From assembly GCF_020905375.1 (NCBI RefSeq), contig NZ_JAJJBU010000031.1, forward strand, positions 1 through 64,000: DNA of 64,000 bases, in the 5' to 3' direction. This DNA is from Arthrobacter cryoconiti. GTDB lineage: Bacteria > Actinomycetota > Actinomycetes > Actinomycetales > Micrococcaceae. The notes under the pieces were generated by a model that worked only from the letters and a program-made list of their open reading frames with translations, did not search any database and was not told the DNA's origin. Shown here one piece after another: positions 37,446 to 47,187 of the stretch. The number at the start of each line of letters is the position of its first letter. The first letter of the stretch is position 1. The position numbers were made by a program, and so were the translations under genes.

Positions 37446-38249
37446 CTAGCTTTCGCGTCGCATCAACTGTTCGGGGACTTTGGCTGCGGCGTCCTGATCG
37501 ATCAGCCACATGGTCTTATTGATGCCCTTGGCCCCGGAAGCTGGGACCTGAACCGGGTTGGCGCCAGCCAATCCTAGGCCTACTGCTGCGGCCTTGTCAG
37601 CACCTGCAGCCACTATCCAGATTTCCTGGGCCGTGTTGATGGCTTCTAACGTCAGGGAAACGCGCGACGCCGGCGGCTTGGGAGAGTTCGTCACAGGTAC
37701 CACGGGCACTCCGAGGGACCGGATGCCTGCCATCTCCGGGAAAAGTGAGGCGATGTGAGCGTCCGGCCCCAGACCTAGCAAGAGCACATCAAAACGGGGT
37801 ACAGCAGGCGCTGACTCGGTGGAGTCGTCGTCGTTCTCCCACTCATGCAGAGCGGCTACGGCCAGTTGAGAAATGTAGTCCGCAGCTGCAGCTTGGACAT
37901 CTTCGACTTCATCAGAGGCGGCCATAAAATGAACTCGGGCAGGATCAACGTCAATGGCGTCGAGCAAAGCCGACGCAGCCTGTCCGGCATTTCGCTCCGG
38001 TGACTGCGCAGGAACGTACCTTTCGTCGCCGAACCAAAAGTTGACCTTGGACCAGTCAACGGCAAGTCGCGCCGGGGACTCCTTGACGGCACGCAACGTG
38101 GCAATACCCACGCTTCCACCCGTGAGTACGACTGTCGCTTCGCCTCGTTCACTCTGGACATCAAGGAGGCGTGTTATCAACCGTGCCGCCGTGGTGGCTG
38201 CGAGCACGTCGAAGGAGGGATGGAGGGTGATGCGAACATTGGGGCTCAT
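37446..38249 (-). CDS. pgl: 6-phosphogluconolactonase
   Basis: This 267-residue enzyme hydrolyses 6-phosphogluconolactone, the second step of the oxidative pentose-phosphate pathway. It has the DevB/SOL motifs VVLTGGSVGIATLRAV, NFWFGDERYVPAQSPERN and LLLGLGPDAHIASLFP. It is the last gene of the minus-strand operon: its ATG overlaps the stop of opcA by four bases. A perfect 20-bp terminator lies nine bases beyond its stop. Confidence 0.95.
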   Translation of the reverse strand: MSPNVRITLHPSFDVLAATTAARLITRLLDVQSERGEATVVLTGGSVGIATLRAVKESPARLAVDWSKVNFWFGDERYVPAQSPERNAGQAASALLDAIDVDPARVHFMAASDEVEDVQAAAADYISQLAVAALHEWENDDDSTESAPAVPRFDVLLLGLGPDAHIASLFPEMAGIRSLGVPVVPVTNSPKPPASRVSLTLEAINTAQEIWIVAAGADKAAAVGLGLAGANPVQVPASGAKGINKTMWLIDQDAAAKVPEQLMRRES

Positions 38250-39187
38250 GCCTTCACAACCTTTTCTTCAGCAAGCAGTTTGTCCATACCGGAGGTGACG
38301 ACCTCACCGAAAACATCGTCTGGGTCCAGCCGCCTTAGTTCCTCCGCCAGACAGTCCTCTAGGGTTCGCCGTGGCAAGGACAATTTCTGCGAAGGTTGGC
38401 CGGACTGGTTCAGCACAGCTTCCAGAGCACCCGGGCGGAACAGCTCCACGTTCCCGTGGGCGCGTTCCATAACGACGCGACGAATGCCAGTTCCCTTCGG
38501 GTCCTCCTTGACTGTGATGGGCACCTTTAGTGCTCCATGCAGCCAGGACGCCAGCAAGAGGGTGCTAGGGGAGTCTGATGCACCCTCAACCTGAAGGCCG
38601 GTCACCGGGCCGCCTGTATCAAGCTGGTCCAGTACGGCAGCGAGCTGGATTCGCCAATTCGTGAGTCGAGTCCAGGCTAAGTCTGTGTCACCAGCGGCAT
38701 AGCTGGCCCCGATGTGCCGTAGCGCTTCGCGTGGATCTGATTGGTTAGCGGAGTCGGTGATGCGCCTGTGCGCAATCCGTCCGATCGGACTCTTACTAGC
38801 CGATTCCGGAGATTCTCCCGGCCACCACGCCACGATCGGTGCATCAGGCAAGAGCAGCGCGGAGACTAATGATTCACTCTCAGAGGCAAGCTCACCGTGC
38901 CCACGCAGGACAATCACCTCTGACGCACCCGCGTCACCGCCCACACGAATCTCGCCGTCGAGCCGGGTAGGTTCTTGCGGAGATCCGCTAGCCAAGACAA
39001 TGATTCGGCAGGGGTGTTCGCGACTAGCTAGGTTAGCGGCCGCAATAGCTTCCTCTTCCTGGCCCATGCGGGTGATGACCACCAGTGTGAGGACGCGTCC
39101 CAAGGTGACCACACCGCCTTGTTCGCGCATCTTGACAATCCGCTTGGTGATCTTTGAGGTGGTTGTATCTGGCAGTTCTACGATCAT
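38246..39187 (-). CDS. opcA: Glucose-6-phosphate dehydrogenase assembly protein OpcA
   Basis: This 313-residue protein is related to OpcA, which in cyanobacteria and actinobacteria helps assemble or activate glucose-6-phosphate dehydrogenase. Typical segments are the N-terminal MIVELPDTTTSKITKRIVKM, VAWWPGESP near residue 115 and the C-terminal PRRTLEDCLAEELRRLDPDDVF. There is no enzyme motif. The ATG at 39187 is chosen because it overlaps the zwf stop as ATGA. It lies between zwf and pgl in the order seen in other actinobacteria, which supports the assignment. Confidence 0.93.
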   Translation of the reverse strand: MIVELPDTTTSKITKRIVKMREQGGVVTLGRVLTLVVITRMGQEEEAIAAANLASREHPCRIIVLASGSPQEPTRLDGEIRVGGDAGASEVIVLRGHGELASESESLVSALLLPDAPIVAWWPGESPESASKSPIGRIAHRRITDSANQSDPREALRHIGASYAAGDTDLAWTRLTNWRIQLAAVLDQLDTGGPVTGLQVEGASDSPSTLLLASWLHGALKVPITVKEDPKGTGIRRVVMERAHGNVELFRPGALEAVLNQSGQPSQKLSLPRRTLEDCLAEELRRLDPDDVFGEVVTSGMDKLLAEEKVVKA

Positions 39188-40728
39188 GGCCGGCGCCACG
39201 TCCTTCCATCACGTTTCAAGAGTTCATCGGCGGAGGCGGGGCCCCAGCTTCCTGGTTCATAGCTTTCAGGCGCAAGGCCTTCACTTGCCCAGAACTCCTC
39301 GAACGGGTCAAGGATCTTCCACGACAATTCAACTTCCTGATGGCGCGGAAACAGGGGAGGCTCTCCCAACAGCACGTCCAGGATCAGGCGCTCGTAGGCC
39401 TCAGGACTGGACTCCGTGAAAGCATGTCCGTAGCCGAAGTCCATGGTGACGTCGCGGACTTCCATTTGGGTTCCGGGAACTTTGGAACCGAATCGGATCG
39501 TCACGCCTTCGTCAGGCTGGACGCGGATGACCACGGCATTTTGGCCGAAGTCGTCGTCACTGTGCTCCGTGAAGAGCAGGTTGGGGGCGCGCTTGAAAAC
39601 TACTGCGATTTCGGTAACACGGCGGCCCAAACGTTTGCCGGTGCGCAAATAGAACGGCACCCCTGACCAGCGGCGGGTGTTGATGTCTAGCCGTATGGCG
39701 GCAAAAGTTTCCGTTATTGACTCGGCCGGGATGCCGTCTTCTTGGAGGTATCCCTTGACTTTTTCCCCACCCTGCCAGCCACCAGCAAATTGTCCCCGTG
39801 CTGAATGCGTGGACAGGTCCTTCGGGAGCTTCACCGCTGCGAGTACTTTCTCTTTTTCGGCGCGAAGGTCCTCGGCATTGAAGGAAATGGGCTCCTCCAT
39901 GGCCGTCAAGGCGAGCAGTTGGAGCAGATGGTTTTGAATGACGTCACGGGCGGCACCTACGCCGTCGTAGTATCCGGCACGACCCCCGGTGCCGATGTCT
40001 TCGGCCATGGTGATCTGGACATGATCAACGTAGTTGGCATTCCACAGTGGCTCGAAGAATTGGTTGGCAAAGCGCAGGGCCAGAATATTCTGGACGGTTT
40101 CTTTGCCCAAGTAGTGGTCAATGCGAAACACAGAGTCGGGAGGGAAAACGGATTCCACGATGCCGTTTAGGGCACGTGCAGAGGCCAGGTTGTGGCCGAA
40201 GGGCTTTTCAATGACAACCCGTCGCCAGTTCTCACCATCGCTTTGAGCTAAGTCGTGGTCGGAAAGTTGCCGGCACACCAATTCGAAAGCCTTGGGTGGT
40301 ATCGAGAGGTAGAAGGCATGGTTGCCCTGTGTTCCGCGTTGTTCGTCGAGTTCGGCGAGGGTGGTTTTGAGTCGCTCGAAAGCGTCGTCGTCGTCGAATT
40401 CACCCTGCACAAAACGGATGCCCTGGCTCAATTGCTTCCAGACGGTTTCATCAAAGGGGGTCCGGCAATGTGCTTGGACGGACTCCTTGACTTCTGCCGC
40501 AAAATCCTCGTCAGCCCAGGATCGCCTCGCAAAGCCCACCAACGCGAAGCTCGGCGGGAGGAGACCACGATTTGCCAGGTCGTAGACGGCAGGCATGAGC
40601 TTCTTGCGGGAGAGGTCTCCTGTTACTCCAAAGAGCACCAGCGACGATGGCCCCGCCACCCGGGATAGTCGGCGGTCCCGGCTATCCCGGAGGGGGTTTG
40701 CATGATGTGTTGCGTCGTTCTTCGCCAT
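39184..40728 (-). CDS. zwf: Glucose-6-phosphate 1-dehydrogenase
   Basis: This 514-residue enzyme starts the oxidative pentose-phosphate pathway and supplies NADPH. The coenzyme motif LFGVTGDLSRKKLMPAVY is at about residues 33-50 and the active-site RIDHYLGKETVQN, with its catalytic histidine and lysine, is near 200. The C-terminal dimer domain looks complete. It follows pgi by 15 bases and its stop overlaps the opcA start by four, so it is translated in a tight cluster with its assembly factor. Confidence 0.97.
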   Translation of the reverse strand: MAKNDATHHANPLRDSRDRRLSRVAGPSSLVLFGVTGDLSRKKLMPAVYDLANRGLLPPSFALVGFARRSWADEDFAAEVKESVQAHCRTPFDETVWKQLSQGIRFVQGEFDDDDAFERLKTTLAELDEQRGTQGNHAFYLSIPPKAFELVCRQLSDHDLAQSDGENWRRVVIEKPFGHNLASARALNGIVESVFPPDSVFRIDHYLGKETVQNILALRFANQFFEPLWNANYVDHVQITMAEDIGTGGRAGYYDGVGAARDVIQNHLLQLLALTAMEEPISFNAEDLRAEKEKVLAAVKLPKDLSTHSARGQFAGGWQGGEKVKGYLQEDGIPAESITETFAAIRLDINTRRWSGVPFYLRTGKRLGRRVTEIAVVFKRAPNLLFTEHSDDDFGQNAVVIRVQPDEGVTIRFGSKVPGTQMEVRDVTMDFGYGHAFTESSPEAYERLILDVLLGEPPLFPRHQEVELSWKILDPFEEFWASEGLAPESYEPGSWGPASADELLKRDGRTWRRP

Positions 40729-40743
40729 GGAGAGGTTTCGGCC

Positions 40744-42381
40744 TTATGCGTCAGTGTGGTTACCGGCAAGCGCCGCGACCACGATCTTTAGTTGTTCAAC
40801 TCCAGCATCGATGTCCTGAAGGTGCAAACGGAGCACGGGTCGTTGATGGTCTGCTAGAACCTGTGCATCACCCGCCGCCTGCGCGGCGATCAGCTCCCCA
40901 AAGGTAAACGGACGCTCGGGAATAGCCAAATCCGTCGTCGCAGTGCCCGTAACTTGCAAGAACACTCCGACTCCAGGTCCACCCTTGTGGAACTGCCCCG
41001 TCGAATGCAAAAATCGCGGTCCCCAGCCAAATGTCACAGGGCGGGCGGTGACACGGACCAGTTCGTCGCGAATCTCTGCCAGCGGTGCGTTGGCAAGGCG
41101 GTCCAGGTATACCTGAACGCTGAGGTAACCGTTGCTTGGCAGAGTTCCTGCGAGTGCAGTAATCGCTTGTGCAACGGTGGTGGCACCGTCAAGCCAGCTC
41201 GCATCCAAGCTGGCGCTACGAACCTCAATAGCGCCATCGGTAAAGAGTGCATTGGTTGGTGCAGGGGTGGAGTCAAGAAGCCCGCGTGCAGCTTTCTTGG
41301 CTGCTTCCACATCCGGCTGGTCGAAAGGGTTGATCCCCAGCAGGCGTCCGGCCACAGCGGTGGCGAATTCCCACACCATCATTTGGGCGCCCAGGTCTCC
41401 GGAGATGGCGATTTCATTCTCTCGAAGTTCGACGTCGGTAGCCTCAGCCACCAGCCGAACTGTGAGAACGTCGTGTGCGCCGGAACTCACTTCGGGCGAG
41501 TCGGGCCCGGCAACCACGGGCAGAACACCTTTGCCCAACTTTCCCGTTGATTCGGCGATGAGCTGTTCCGCCCAGTCCGGGAAGCCATGAATCCCGCTGC
41601 CTTCGTCCACGATCACGATCTTATCGCGCAGCGGCGACGTCCCGCCTAAGGCGGCCCCTAGGCGCAGGCCTATGTTATCGGGGTCGTCCTCTCGCAAGAA
41701 TTCAGCGGCTTCGGCGGCAGAGTCGAGTAAAGCAGCCACGTCAACGCCGGCCAAACCTGACGGAACCAAACCGAAGGCGGTGAGGCCGGAGTAGCGACCA
41801 CCAACGTTGGGATCGGCGTTGAATACCTTGCGGTACCCACCTTCACGCGCGGAGATATCCAGGGGCGAACCCGGGTCGGTGACGATCACGATCCGGGACT
41901 TGGCATCGATCCCGGCCCCTGTGAAAGCCTGTTCGAAGATGCGGCGCTGAGAATCTGTTTCGAGAGTTGAACCAGACTTTGAAGAAACCACAATGACGGT
42001 CGTGGCAAGACGGTCCGAGATTGCTGCGCGGACTTGGCCGGGCTCAGTGCTGTCCAAAACTGTCAACTCAACCCCGGCCGTAGCAGTGATGACCTCCGGT
42101 GCCAAGGAAGAGCCACCCATACCGCAGAGGACAAAGTGATTGATACCTTCGGCAACAAAAGCAGCACGCAACTCAGCAATTTCGGCGATGAGTGCGATGG
42201 AGACCTCGGGGGCCTCCACCCAACCTAGGCGGATGGCAGATTCATCCTGCGCATCCGCACCCCACAAGGTGGAGTCCTTGGCGAAGATGCGTGAAGCCAC
42301 ACGGTCTTGGACCATGGTTTCTAGATGTGCAACACCGGCTGCTTGCGCTGCTCCCGTGGATGCTAAAGCTAGCGACGTCAT
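40744..42381 (-). CDS. pgi: Glucose-6-phosphate isomerase
   Basis: This 545-residue enzyme interconverts glucose-6-phosphate and fructose-6-phosphate. Sugar-phosphate-binding motifs are CGMGGSSLAPEV near residue 86, VVSSKSGSTLETDSQ near 131 and VGGRYSGLTAFGL near 193. The distant relationship to the E. coli enzyme fits the type found in pentose-phosphate operons of Arthrobacter relatives. Its start lies two bases after the tal stop. Being here rather than elsewhere, as in mycobacteria, links glycolysis and pentose phosphate in one transcript. Confidence 0.95.
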   Translation of the reverse strand: MTSLALASTGAAQAAGVAHLETMVQDRVASRIFAKDSTLWGADAQDESAIRLGWVEAPEVSIALIAEIAELRAAFVAEGINHFVLCGMGGSSLAPEVITATAGVELTVLDSTEPGQVRAAISDRLATTVIVVSSKSGSTLETDSQRRIFEQAFTGAGIDAKSRIVIVTDPGSPLDISAREGGYRKVFNADPNVGGRYSGLTAFGLVPSGLAGVDVAALLDSAAEAAEFLREDDPDNIGLRLGAALGGTSPLRDKIVIVDEGSGIHGFPDWAEQLIAESTGKLGKGVLPVVAGPDSPEVSSGAHDVLTVRLVAEATDVELRENEIAISGDLGAQMMVWEFATAVAGRLLGINPFDQPDVEAAKKAARGLLDSTPAPTNALFTDGAIEVRSASLDASWLDGATTVAQAITALAGTLPSNGYLSVQVYLDRLANAPLAEIRDELVRVTARPVTFGWGPRFLHSTGQFHKGGPGVGVFLQVTGTATTDLAIPERPFTFGELIAAQAAGDAQVLADHQRPVLRLHLQDIDAGVEQLKIVVAALAGNHTDA

Positions 42382-42383
42382 GT

Positions 42384-43502
42384 TCAGACCTCCCTAGCAG
42401 CTTCGTCCAAGGCATCCTGAACGTGGTTCAGGAGCTCTTTCCAACTGGCCACAAATTTATTCAGGCCTTCGGTCTCCAAAAGGGTGACCACGTCGTTGTA
42501 GGAGATTCCGAGACTCTCAAGTTCATTGAGCAGATCATTGGATTGTGCATAACTGGTGGTGATGGTGTCTCCAGTGACTACGCCATGGTCGAAGGTGGCG
42601 TCGAGAGTCTTTTCCGGCATGGTGTTGACTACGTTCTTAGCCACCAAACCCGTCACATAGAGAGTGTCAGGGTAGGCAGGATCTTTCACGCCGGTGGAAG
42701 CCCAGAGGGGACGCTGAGGAAGGGCGCCAGCATCTGCCAATAGTTCCCAGCGTTCCGAGGAGAAGGCTTCTTGGAAAATCTGGTACGCCAGACGTGCGTT
42801 GGCCAGCCCAGCTTTACCCTTGAGGCTCTTTGCCTGCTCTGTGCCCAGCGCGTCAAGACGCTTGTCGATCTCAGTGTCGACGCGGGAAACGAAGAACGAT
42901 GCGACGGAGTGGATATCTGCTAAATCATGGCCGTTGGCTTTGGCCTTTTCAAGCCCGCTCAGGAAAGCATTAACGACTGCGCGGTAGCGGTCAAGCGAAA
43001 AGATCAATGTGACGTTGACGCTGATTCCTTCGGCGAGGGTTGCCGTAATGGCTTCAAGTCCCTCAACCGTTGCGGGGATTTTGATGTAAACATTCTTCTT
43101 ATTGACCTTGGAGTAAAGACGCTTGGCCTCAGCGATGGTGCCTTCGGTGTCCCACGCCTTGCGCGGATCCACTTCAATGGAAACGCGCCCGTCTACCCCG
43201 TGAGTGGACTCAGCGACAGAAGCGAATACGTCGCAACCGTCCGCGACGTCCGCCGTCGTAATTTCAAAGACGGCTTCCTCAGATCGGATTCCTTGTGCGG
43301 CAAAGTGGGCAAGTTCAGTCTTGTAGGCGTCGCTCTTGGTAATTGCGGCCTCAAAAATACTCGGGTTTGTCGTAACGCCAACGACGTTCTTCTCTTCAAT
43401 AAGCTTGGCCAAGCTACCGGTGGTTAGGCGAGTGCGGGAGAGGTCATCCAGCCAGATGGAGACTCCGGCGCTGGAAAGTTGTGCTGTGGGTGTGTTCGTC
43501 AT
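42384..43502 (-). CDS. tal: Transaldolase
   Basis: This 372-residue enzyme moves a three-carbon unit in the non-oxidative pentose-phosphate pathway. The start of the barrel reads [15 protein letters not shown], and the Schiff-base lysine is in [16 protein letters not shown] (near residue 142). Length and motifs match the actinobacterial tal class, longer than the E. coli type. It follows tkt after a 104-base gap containing a hairpin, and is two bases before pgi. Confidence 0.96.
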   Translation of the reverse strand: MTNTPTAQLSSAGVSIWLDDLSRTRLTTGSLAKLIEEKNVVGVTTNPSIFEAAITKSDAYKTELAHFAAQGIRSEEAVFEITTADVADGCDVFASVAESTHGVDGRVSIEVDPRKAWDTEGTIAEAKRLYSKVNKKNVYIKIPATVEGLEAITATLAEGISVNVTLIFSLDRYRAVVNAFLSGLEKAKANGHDLADIHSVASFFVSRVDTEIDKRLDALGTEQAKSLKGKAGLANARLAYQIFQEAFSSERWELLADAGALPQRPLWASTGVKDPAYPDTLYVTGLVAKNVVNTMPEKTLDATFDHGVVTGDTITTSYAQSNDLLNELESLGISYNDVVTLLETEGLNKFVASWKELLNHVQDALDEAAREV

Positions 43503-43542
43503 GTCTCTACTTCTTCCTAAAAATAATCTGCAGGTGACGTGG

Positions 43543-43584
43543 AGGGCGTCGCTGGGAACTTTTGGCTATGCCCAACGACGCCCT
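43543..43584 (-). other. Hairpin between tkt and tal
   Basis: AGGGCGTCGCTGGG (43543-43556) and CCCAACGACGCCCT (43571-43584) pair at 13 of 14 positions around a 14-base loop. It follows the tkt stop on the minus strand without a T run, so partial termination or RNA processing is possible. Confidence 0.45.
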
Positions 43585-43606
43585 GGGTGTAGGTGAATAC
43601 GGGGTT

Positions 43607-45733
43607 TTAGCTGTTTGCGGCTGCTAGGGAATCCTTGGCTGCTGCTGTGACCGCCTCGGTCGTGATTCCGAATTCTGTAAACAGGCGTTTGTAGTCAGCG
43701 GACGCTCCGAAGTGTTCAAGCGAGACTGAACGGCCGGCGTCGCCCACAAACTCGCGCCAACCCAAGGCCAATCCTGCCTCAACGGACACGCGTGCCTTGA
43801 CGGTTGCGGGAAGCACTGCCTGACGGTATTCGGCGGACTGTGCATGGAACCATTCCACACACGGCATTGAGACCACGCGGGCAGCGATATCCTCTGCTGC
43901 CAAAGCTTCGCGGGCTTCCACGGCCAACTGAACCTCAGAACCGGTTGCAATCAAGATGACGTCGGCCGTGACCACGGCGCCGCCCCTGACAGCCTCAGCA
44001 AGAACATAACCGCCCTGAGCTGCTCCGGATGCGCAAGCAAATTCGCCAGCGGTGGCAACGCCCGTGCCGCGGGCGTACGTGGGAATATTCTGACGCGTCA
44101 GCACAATACCCGCCGGGTTGTCCTTGATTTCTAAGATCTTCTTCCACGCCACAGCCACCTCATTCGGATCGCCGGGGCGGACCACGTCTAAGCCTGGAAT
44201 GGCGCGCAGTGTGGAAAGCTGTTCCACCGGCTGGTGTGTGGGGCCGTCTTCACCTAGACCAATGGAGTCGTGGGTCCATACGTAGATGGAACGGACACCC
44301 ATTAGTGCCGAGAGCCGGATTGCCGGGCGCTGGTAGTCGCTGAAGATCAAGAACGTGCCAGAGAATGCCCGAGTTGGCCCGCCCAAATGGATGCCATTGA
44401 CGACGGCGGCAGCAGCATGCTCCCGGATACCAAAGTGCAGTACGCGACCGTAGGGGCCGCCAGACCAGGTATCTGTTTGCCGAGATGCAGGAATGAAAGA
44501 ACCAAAGCCCTCAATCGTCGTGTTATTGGATCCGGCAAGATCACACGAGCCGCCCCAAAGCTCCGGCAGGATTGCTCCGATAGAGTTCAACACTTTCCCT
44601 GATGCTGCCCGGGTTGAAACATCCTTGCCCGCCTCAAAGACTGGCAGATTTTCTTCCCAGCCTGCCGGTAATTCCTTCTTCTCAATTCGCTCAAGCAGTG
44701 CTGCGTTCTGCGGGTTGGCGCTCTTCCATGCTTCGAAACCAGCCACCCATTCCTGATGGGCTGCGGTACCGCGCTCCAAGAGTTTGCGGGTATGGGCTAG
44801 GACCGCAGGGTCAACCTCAAAGTGCTTCTCTGGATCAAAACCAAGTTCCACCTTCAGGCCAGCAACCTCAGAGGCGCCGAGCGCTGAACCGTGGATACCG
44901 CCCGTGTTCTGCTTCTTGGGGGACGGGTAACCAATGATGGTGCGCAGCAAGATGATGGAGGGCTTAGTGGTCTCTGCCTTCGCGGTTTCCAGAGCAGCGT
45001 TCAACTCGAATACGTCTTCGACGTATTCGCCCGTCTTGGTCCAGTCGACACGCTGCACGTGCCAGCCGTACGCTTCATAGCGCTTCAGGACATCTTCGGA
45101 GAAGGCAATGTTGGTGTCGTCTTCAATCGAGATGTGGTTGGAGTCGTAGATGACCACCATGTTGCCCAGTTCCTGGTGACCTGCCAGCGAGGACGCTTCG
45201 CTAGTAACACCTTCTTGAAGATCACCGTCTGAGGCAATGACCCAAACAGTGTGGTCAAAGGGGCTGGTGCCGGGGGCTGCGTCTGGGTCCATGATCCCAC
45301 GCATACGTCGCTGGGAATATGCGAAACCAACTGCTGAAGCCAAACCCTGGCCCAAGGGGCCGGTGGTGATTTCCACACCCTTGGTGTGTTTGTACTCGGG
45401 GTGTCCGGGAGTGAGCGAGCCCCAGGTGCGTAACTCTTGGAGGTCTTTTAGCTCAAGTCCAAAACCAGAAAGGAAGAGCTCAATGTAAAGAGTCAGTGAT
45501 GTGTGTCCTGGTGAGAGGATGAAACGATCTCGCCCCATCCAGTCCGGGTTCCTTGGATCTATCCGCATGACTTTTTGGAATAAAAGATAAGCAGCGGGGG
45601 CCAGGGACATCGCGGTTCCGGGATGACCGTTGCCTACCTTCTCCACGGCGTCTGCTGCCAAAACCCGGGCAGTATCAACTGCCCTTTTGTCGTCGGCAGT
45701 CCAGGTCAAAGGTGTTGATTGCAGATGTGACAC
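43607..45733 (-). CDS. tkt: Transketolase
   Basis: This 708-residue thiamine-diphosphate enzyme transfers two-carbon units in the pentose-phosphate pathway. The motifs are [13 protein letters not shown] near residue 36, the cofactor-binding [20 protein letters not shown] near 165 through DSNHISIED, and [22 protein letters not shown] near 490. The start codon is GTG, preceded by GAGAGGGACC. It is the first gene of the pentose-phosphate operon and is divergent from ctaB across a 377-base gap that must hold both promoters. Confidence 0.97.
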   Translation of the reverse strand: MSHLQSTPLTWTADDKRAVDTARVLAADAVEKVGNGHPGTAMSLAPAAYLLFQKVMRIDPRNPDWMGRDRFILSPGHTSLTLYIELFLSGFGLELKDLQELRTWGSLTPGHPEYKHTKGVEITTGPLGQGLASAVGFAYSQRRMRGIMDPDAAPGTSPFDHTVWVIASDGDLQEGVTSEASSLAGHQELGNMVVIYDSNHISIEDDTNIAFSEDVLKRYEAYGWHVQRVDWTKTGEYVEDVFELNAALETAKAETTKPSIILLRTIIGYPSPKKQNTGGIHGSALGASEVAGLKVELGFDPEKHFEVDPAVLAHTRKLLERGTAAHQEWVAGFEAWKSANPQNAALLERIEKKELPAGWEENLPVFEAGKDVSTRAASGKVLNSIGAILPELWGGSCDLAGSNNTTIEGFGSFIPASRQTDTWSGGPYGRVLHFGIREHAAAAVVNGIHLGGPTRAFSGTFLIFSDYQRPAIRLSALMGVRSIYVWTHDSIGLGEDGPTHQPVEQLSTLRAIPGLDVVRPGDPNEVAVAWKKILEIKDNPAGIVLTRQNIPTYARGTGVATAGEFACASGAAQGGYVLAEAVRGGAVVTADVILIATGSEVQLAVEAREALAAEDIAARVVSMPCVEWFHAQSAEYRQAVLPATVKARVSVEAGLALGWREFVGDAGRSVSLEHFGASADYKRLFTEFGITTEAVTAAAKDSLAAANS

Positions 45734-46110
45734 TTATTTGGTCCCTCTCGTTAAGCGCAGGCACTAATCACCCACTGCGCAGCGGACGGGCACGCGGTCA
45801 AGAACGAGTCCAGGCCTTAGGGCGTGCACTGCTGCGCATTCAAAAATTTCATCCATCTTCAGCTTAGTGCCACTGGTACTCCTCTGAGCGAAAGCAATGG
45901 GTTCTGGTGTATTCACAAAGTAACGATGGGACTGACATATGATCTATTTCCGGTGAAGTTGGCGCGAAGCCTTGACATCTGACTCTTCACACGTTTTCCG
46001 CTCAGGCCAGCTATGATATTTAGAGCGTTTCCGCCTGCCTTCCGTGCGCGTAGTGAGCACTCGGTACTTTATGAGCCGGAAGCCTGCAGACTTTAGCAAC
46101 CTAAGAAAAC
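45734..46110. promoter_or_regulatory. 377-base divergent promoter region, tkt / ctaB
   Basis: This stretch has no open frame worth calling. It must carry the promoters for the pentose-phosphate operon and for ctaB. TATGAT elements at about 45938 and 46012 could be -10 boxes for ctaB, but neither has a well-spaced -35 partner. A TTGACA occurs at about 45972. No clear operator palindrome was found. Confidence 0.5.
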
Positions 46111-47103
46111 ATGGTGACATTACACGTGAGTGCAGCACATGCTCCGACGGCCGGAACTCCAGCACCAGCACCTTTGGTGAATGTGAGCTTTTCGGAAAAA
46201 GCCAAGGGCTACCTTGCCCTGACTAAACCCAGGGTTGTGGAATTGCTACTGGTGACCACCCTGCCCACCATGTTTTTTGCGAAGGGCTACTCCGGCAGGG
46301 CGGGGGTCCCAAGTCTTTGGCTCATGGTTGCCACCATGGTGGGTGGAGCGCTGGCTGCCGGCGCCTCAGGTGCTTTCAACTGTTACATTGATCGTGACAT
46401 CGACAAAGTGATGAACCGCACGTCCAAGCGCCCGCTGGTGACGGGCATCATCTCCCCTCGTGAAGCACTCGTTTTCTCCTGGATCCTGACGGTCCTAGCT
46501 GTTGCCCTCTTGTGGAGCATCAATCCGCTAACCGGAATCCTGGGCGTGGGGGCAATCTTTTTGTATGTGGTGGTGTACTCGCTAATCCTCAAACGCCGCA
46601 CCACGCAGAACATCGTCTGGGGTGGGGCGGCAGGTTGCATGCCCGTGCTGATTGCCTGGGCGGCCGTGACGGGGACGGTTCAGTGGCCAGCCATCATCTT
46701 GTTCATGATCATATTCTTGTGGACCCCGCCGCATTATTGGCCGCTATCCATGCGTTACGGGGATGACTATAACGCCGCCAACGTACCCATGCTCGGCGCT
46801 GTTGCCGGCTCCCGAACGGTCGCAGTCCAAGTGGTGTTGTACACCTGGGCGATGGTTGCCTGTTCACTTTTAATGGTCCCGCTAGGCGGCGCGGGCCCCG
46901 TCTATACACTGACGACCATTGCTGCAGGTATCTGGTTCCTTGTAGAAGCCCACAGACTCTACAACCAAGCGAAGGAGGACCTCGTGACGAAGAAGAGTGC
47001 CATGAAGGTCTTCCACGCCTCAATTACATACCTGACGTTGGTGTTTCTTTCCCTGGCTGTTGATCCGTTTGTCGGCTCGGCGCTCATGGGCGTAGCCGCC
47101 TAA
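46111..47103 (+). CDS. ctaB: Protohaem IX farnesyltransferase (haem O synthase)
   Basis: This 330-residue membrane enzyme adds a farnesyl group to haem B to make haem O for cytochrome oxidase. The prenyltransferase motif [20 protein letters not shown] is near residue 90 and the second acidic region [15 protein letters not shown] near 213. About eight hydrophobic segments are seen. The first 25 residues are Ala/Pro-rich and variable. ATG at 46111 or the adjacent GTG could be the start; the ribosome-binding site is weak. ctaA, the next enzyme of the pathway, is convergent just downstream. Confidence 0.95.
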   Translation: MVTLHVSAAHAPTAGTPAPAPLVNVSFSEKAKGYLALTKPRVVELLLVTTLPTMFFAKGYSGRAGVPSLWLMVATMVGGALAAGASGAFNCYIDRDIDKVMNRTSKRPLVTGIISPREALVFSWILTVLAVALLWSINPLTGILGVGAIFLYVVVYSLILKRRTTQNIVWGGAAGCMPVLIAWAAVTGTVQWPAIILFMIIFLWTPPHYWPLSMRYGDDYNAANVPMLGAVAGSRTVAVQVVLYTWAMVACSLLMVPLGGAGPVYTLTTIAAGIWFLVEAHRLYNQAKEDLVTKKSAMKVFHASITYLTLVFLSLAVDPFVGSALMGVAA

Positions 47104-47112
47104 GTTCTGGGG

Positions 47113-47152
47113 TAAGAATGGCACCCACCTTTGAAGGTGGGTGCCATTCTTA
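47113..47152. terminator. Bidirectional terminator between ctaB and ctaA
   Basis: A 19-base arm (47113-47131) and its exact reverse complement (47134-47152) form a long stem starting ten bases after the ctaB stop. The ends are A/T-rich, fitting termination in both directions. Confidence 0.9.
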
Positions 47153-47157
47153 TTCGT

Positions 47158-47187
47158 GCAGCTAGCAGCTAGCAGCTAGCAGCTAGC
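47158..47187. repeat. Four tandem GCAGCTA units at the 3' end of ctaA
   Basis: GCAGCTA is repeated four times without interruption at 47158-47185. Read on the minus strand, each unit holds a TAG. The first (47183-47185) is the ctaA stop; the others fall 7, 14 and 21 bases beyond and so cover all three frames. Confidence 0.95.
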
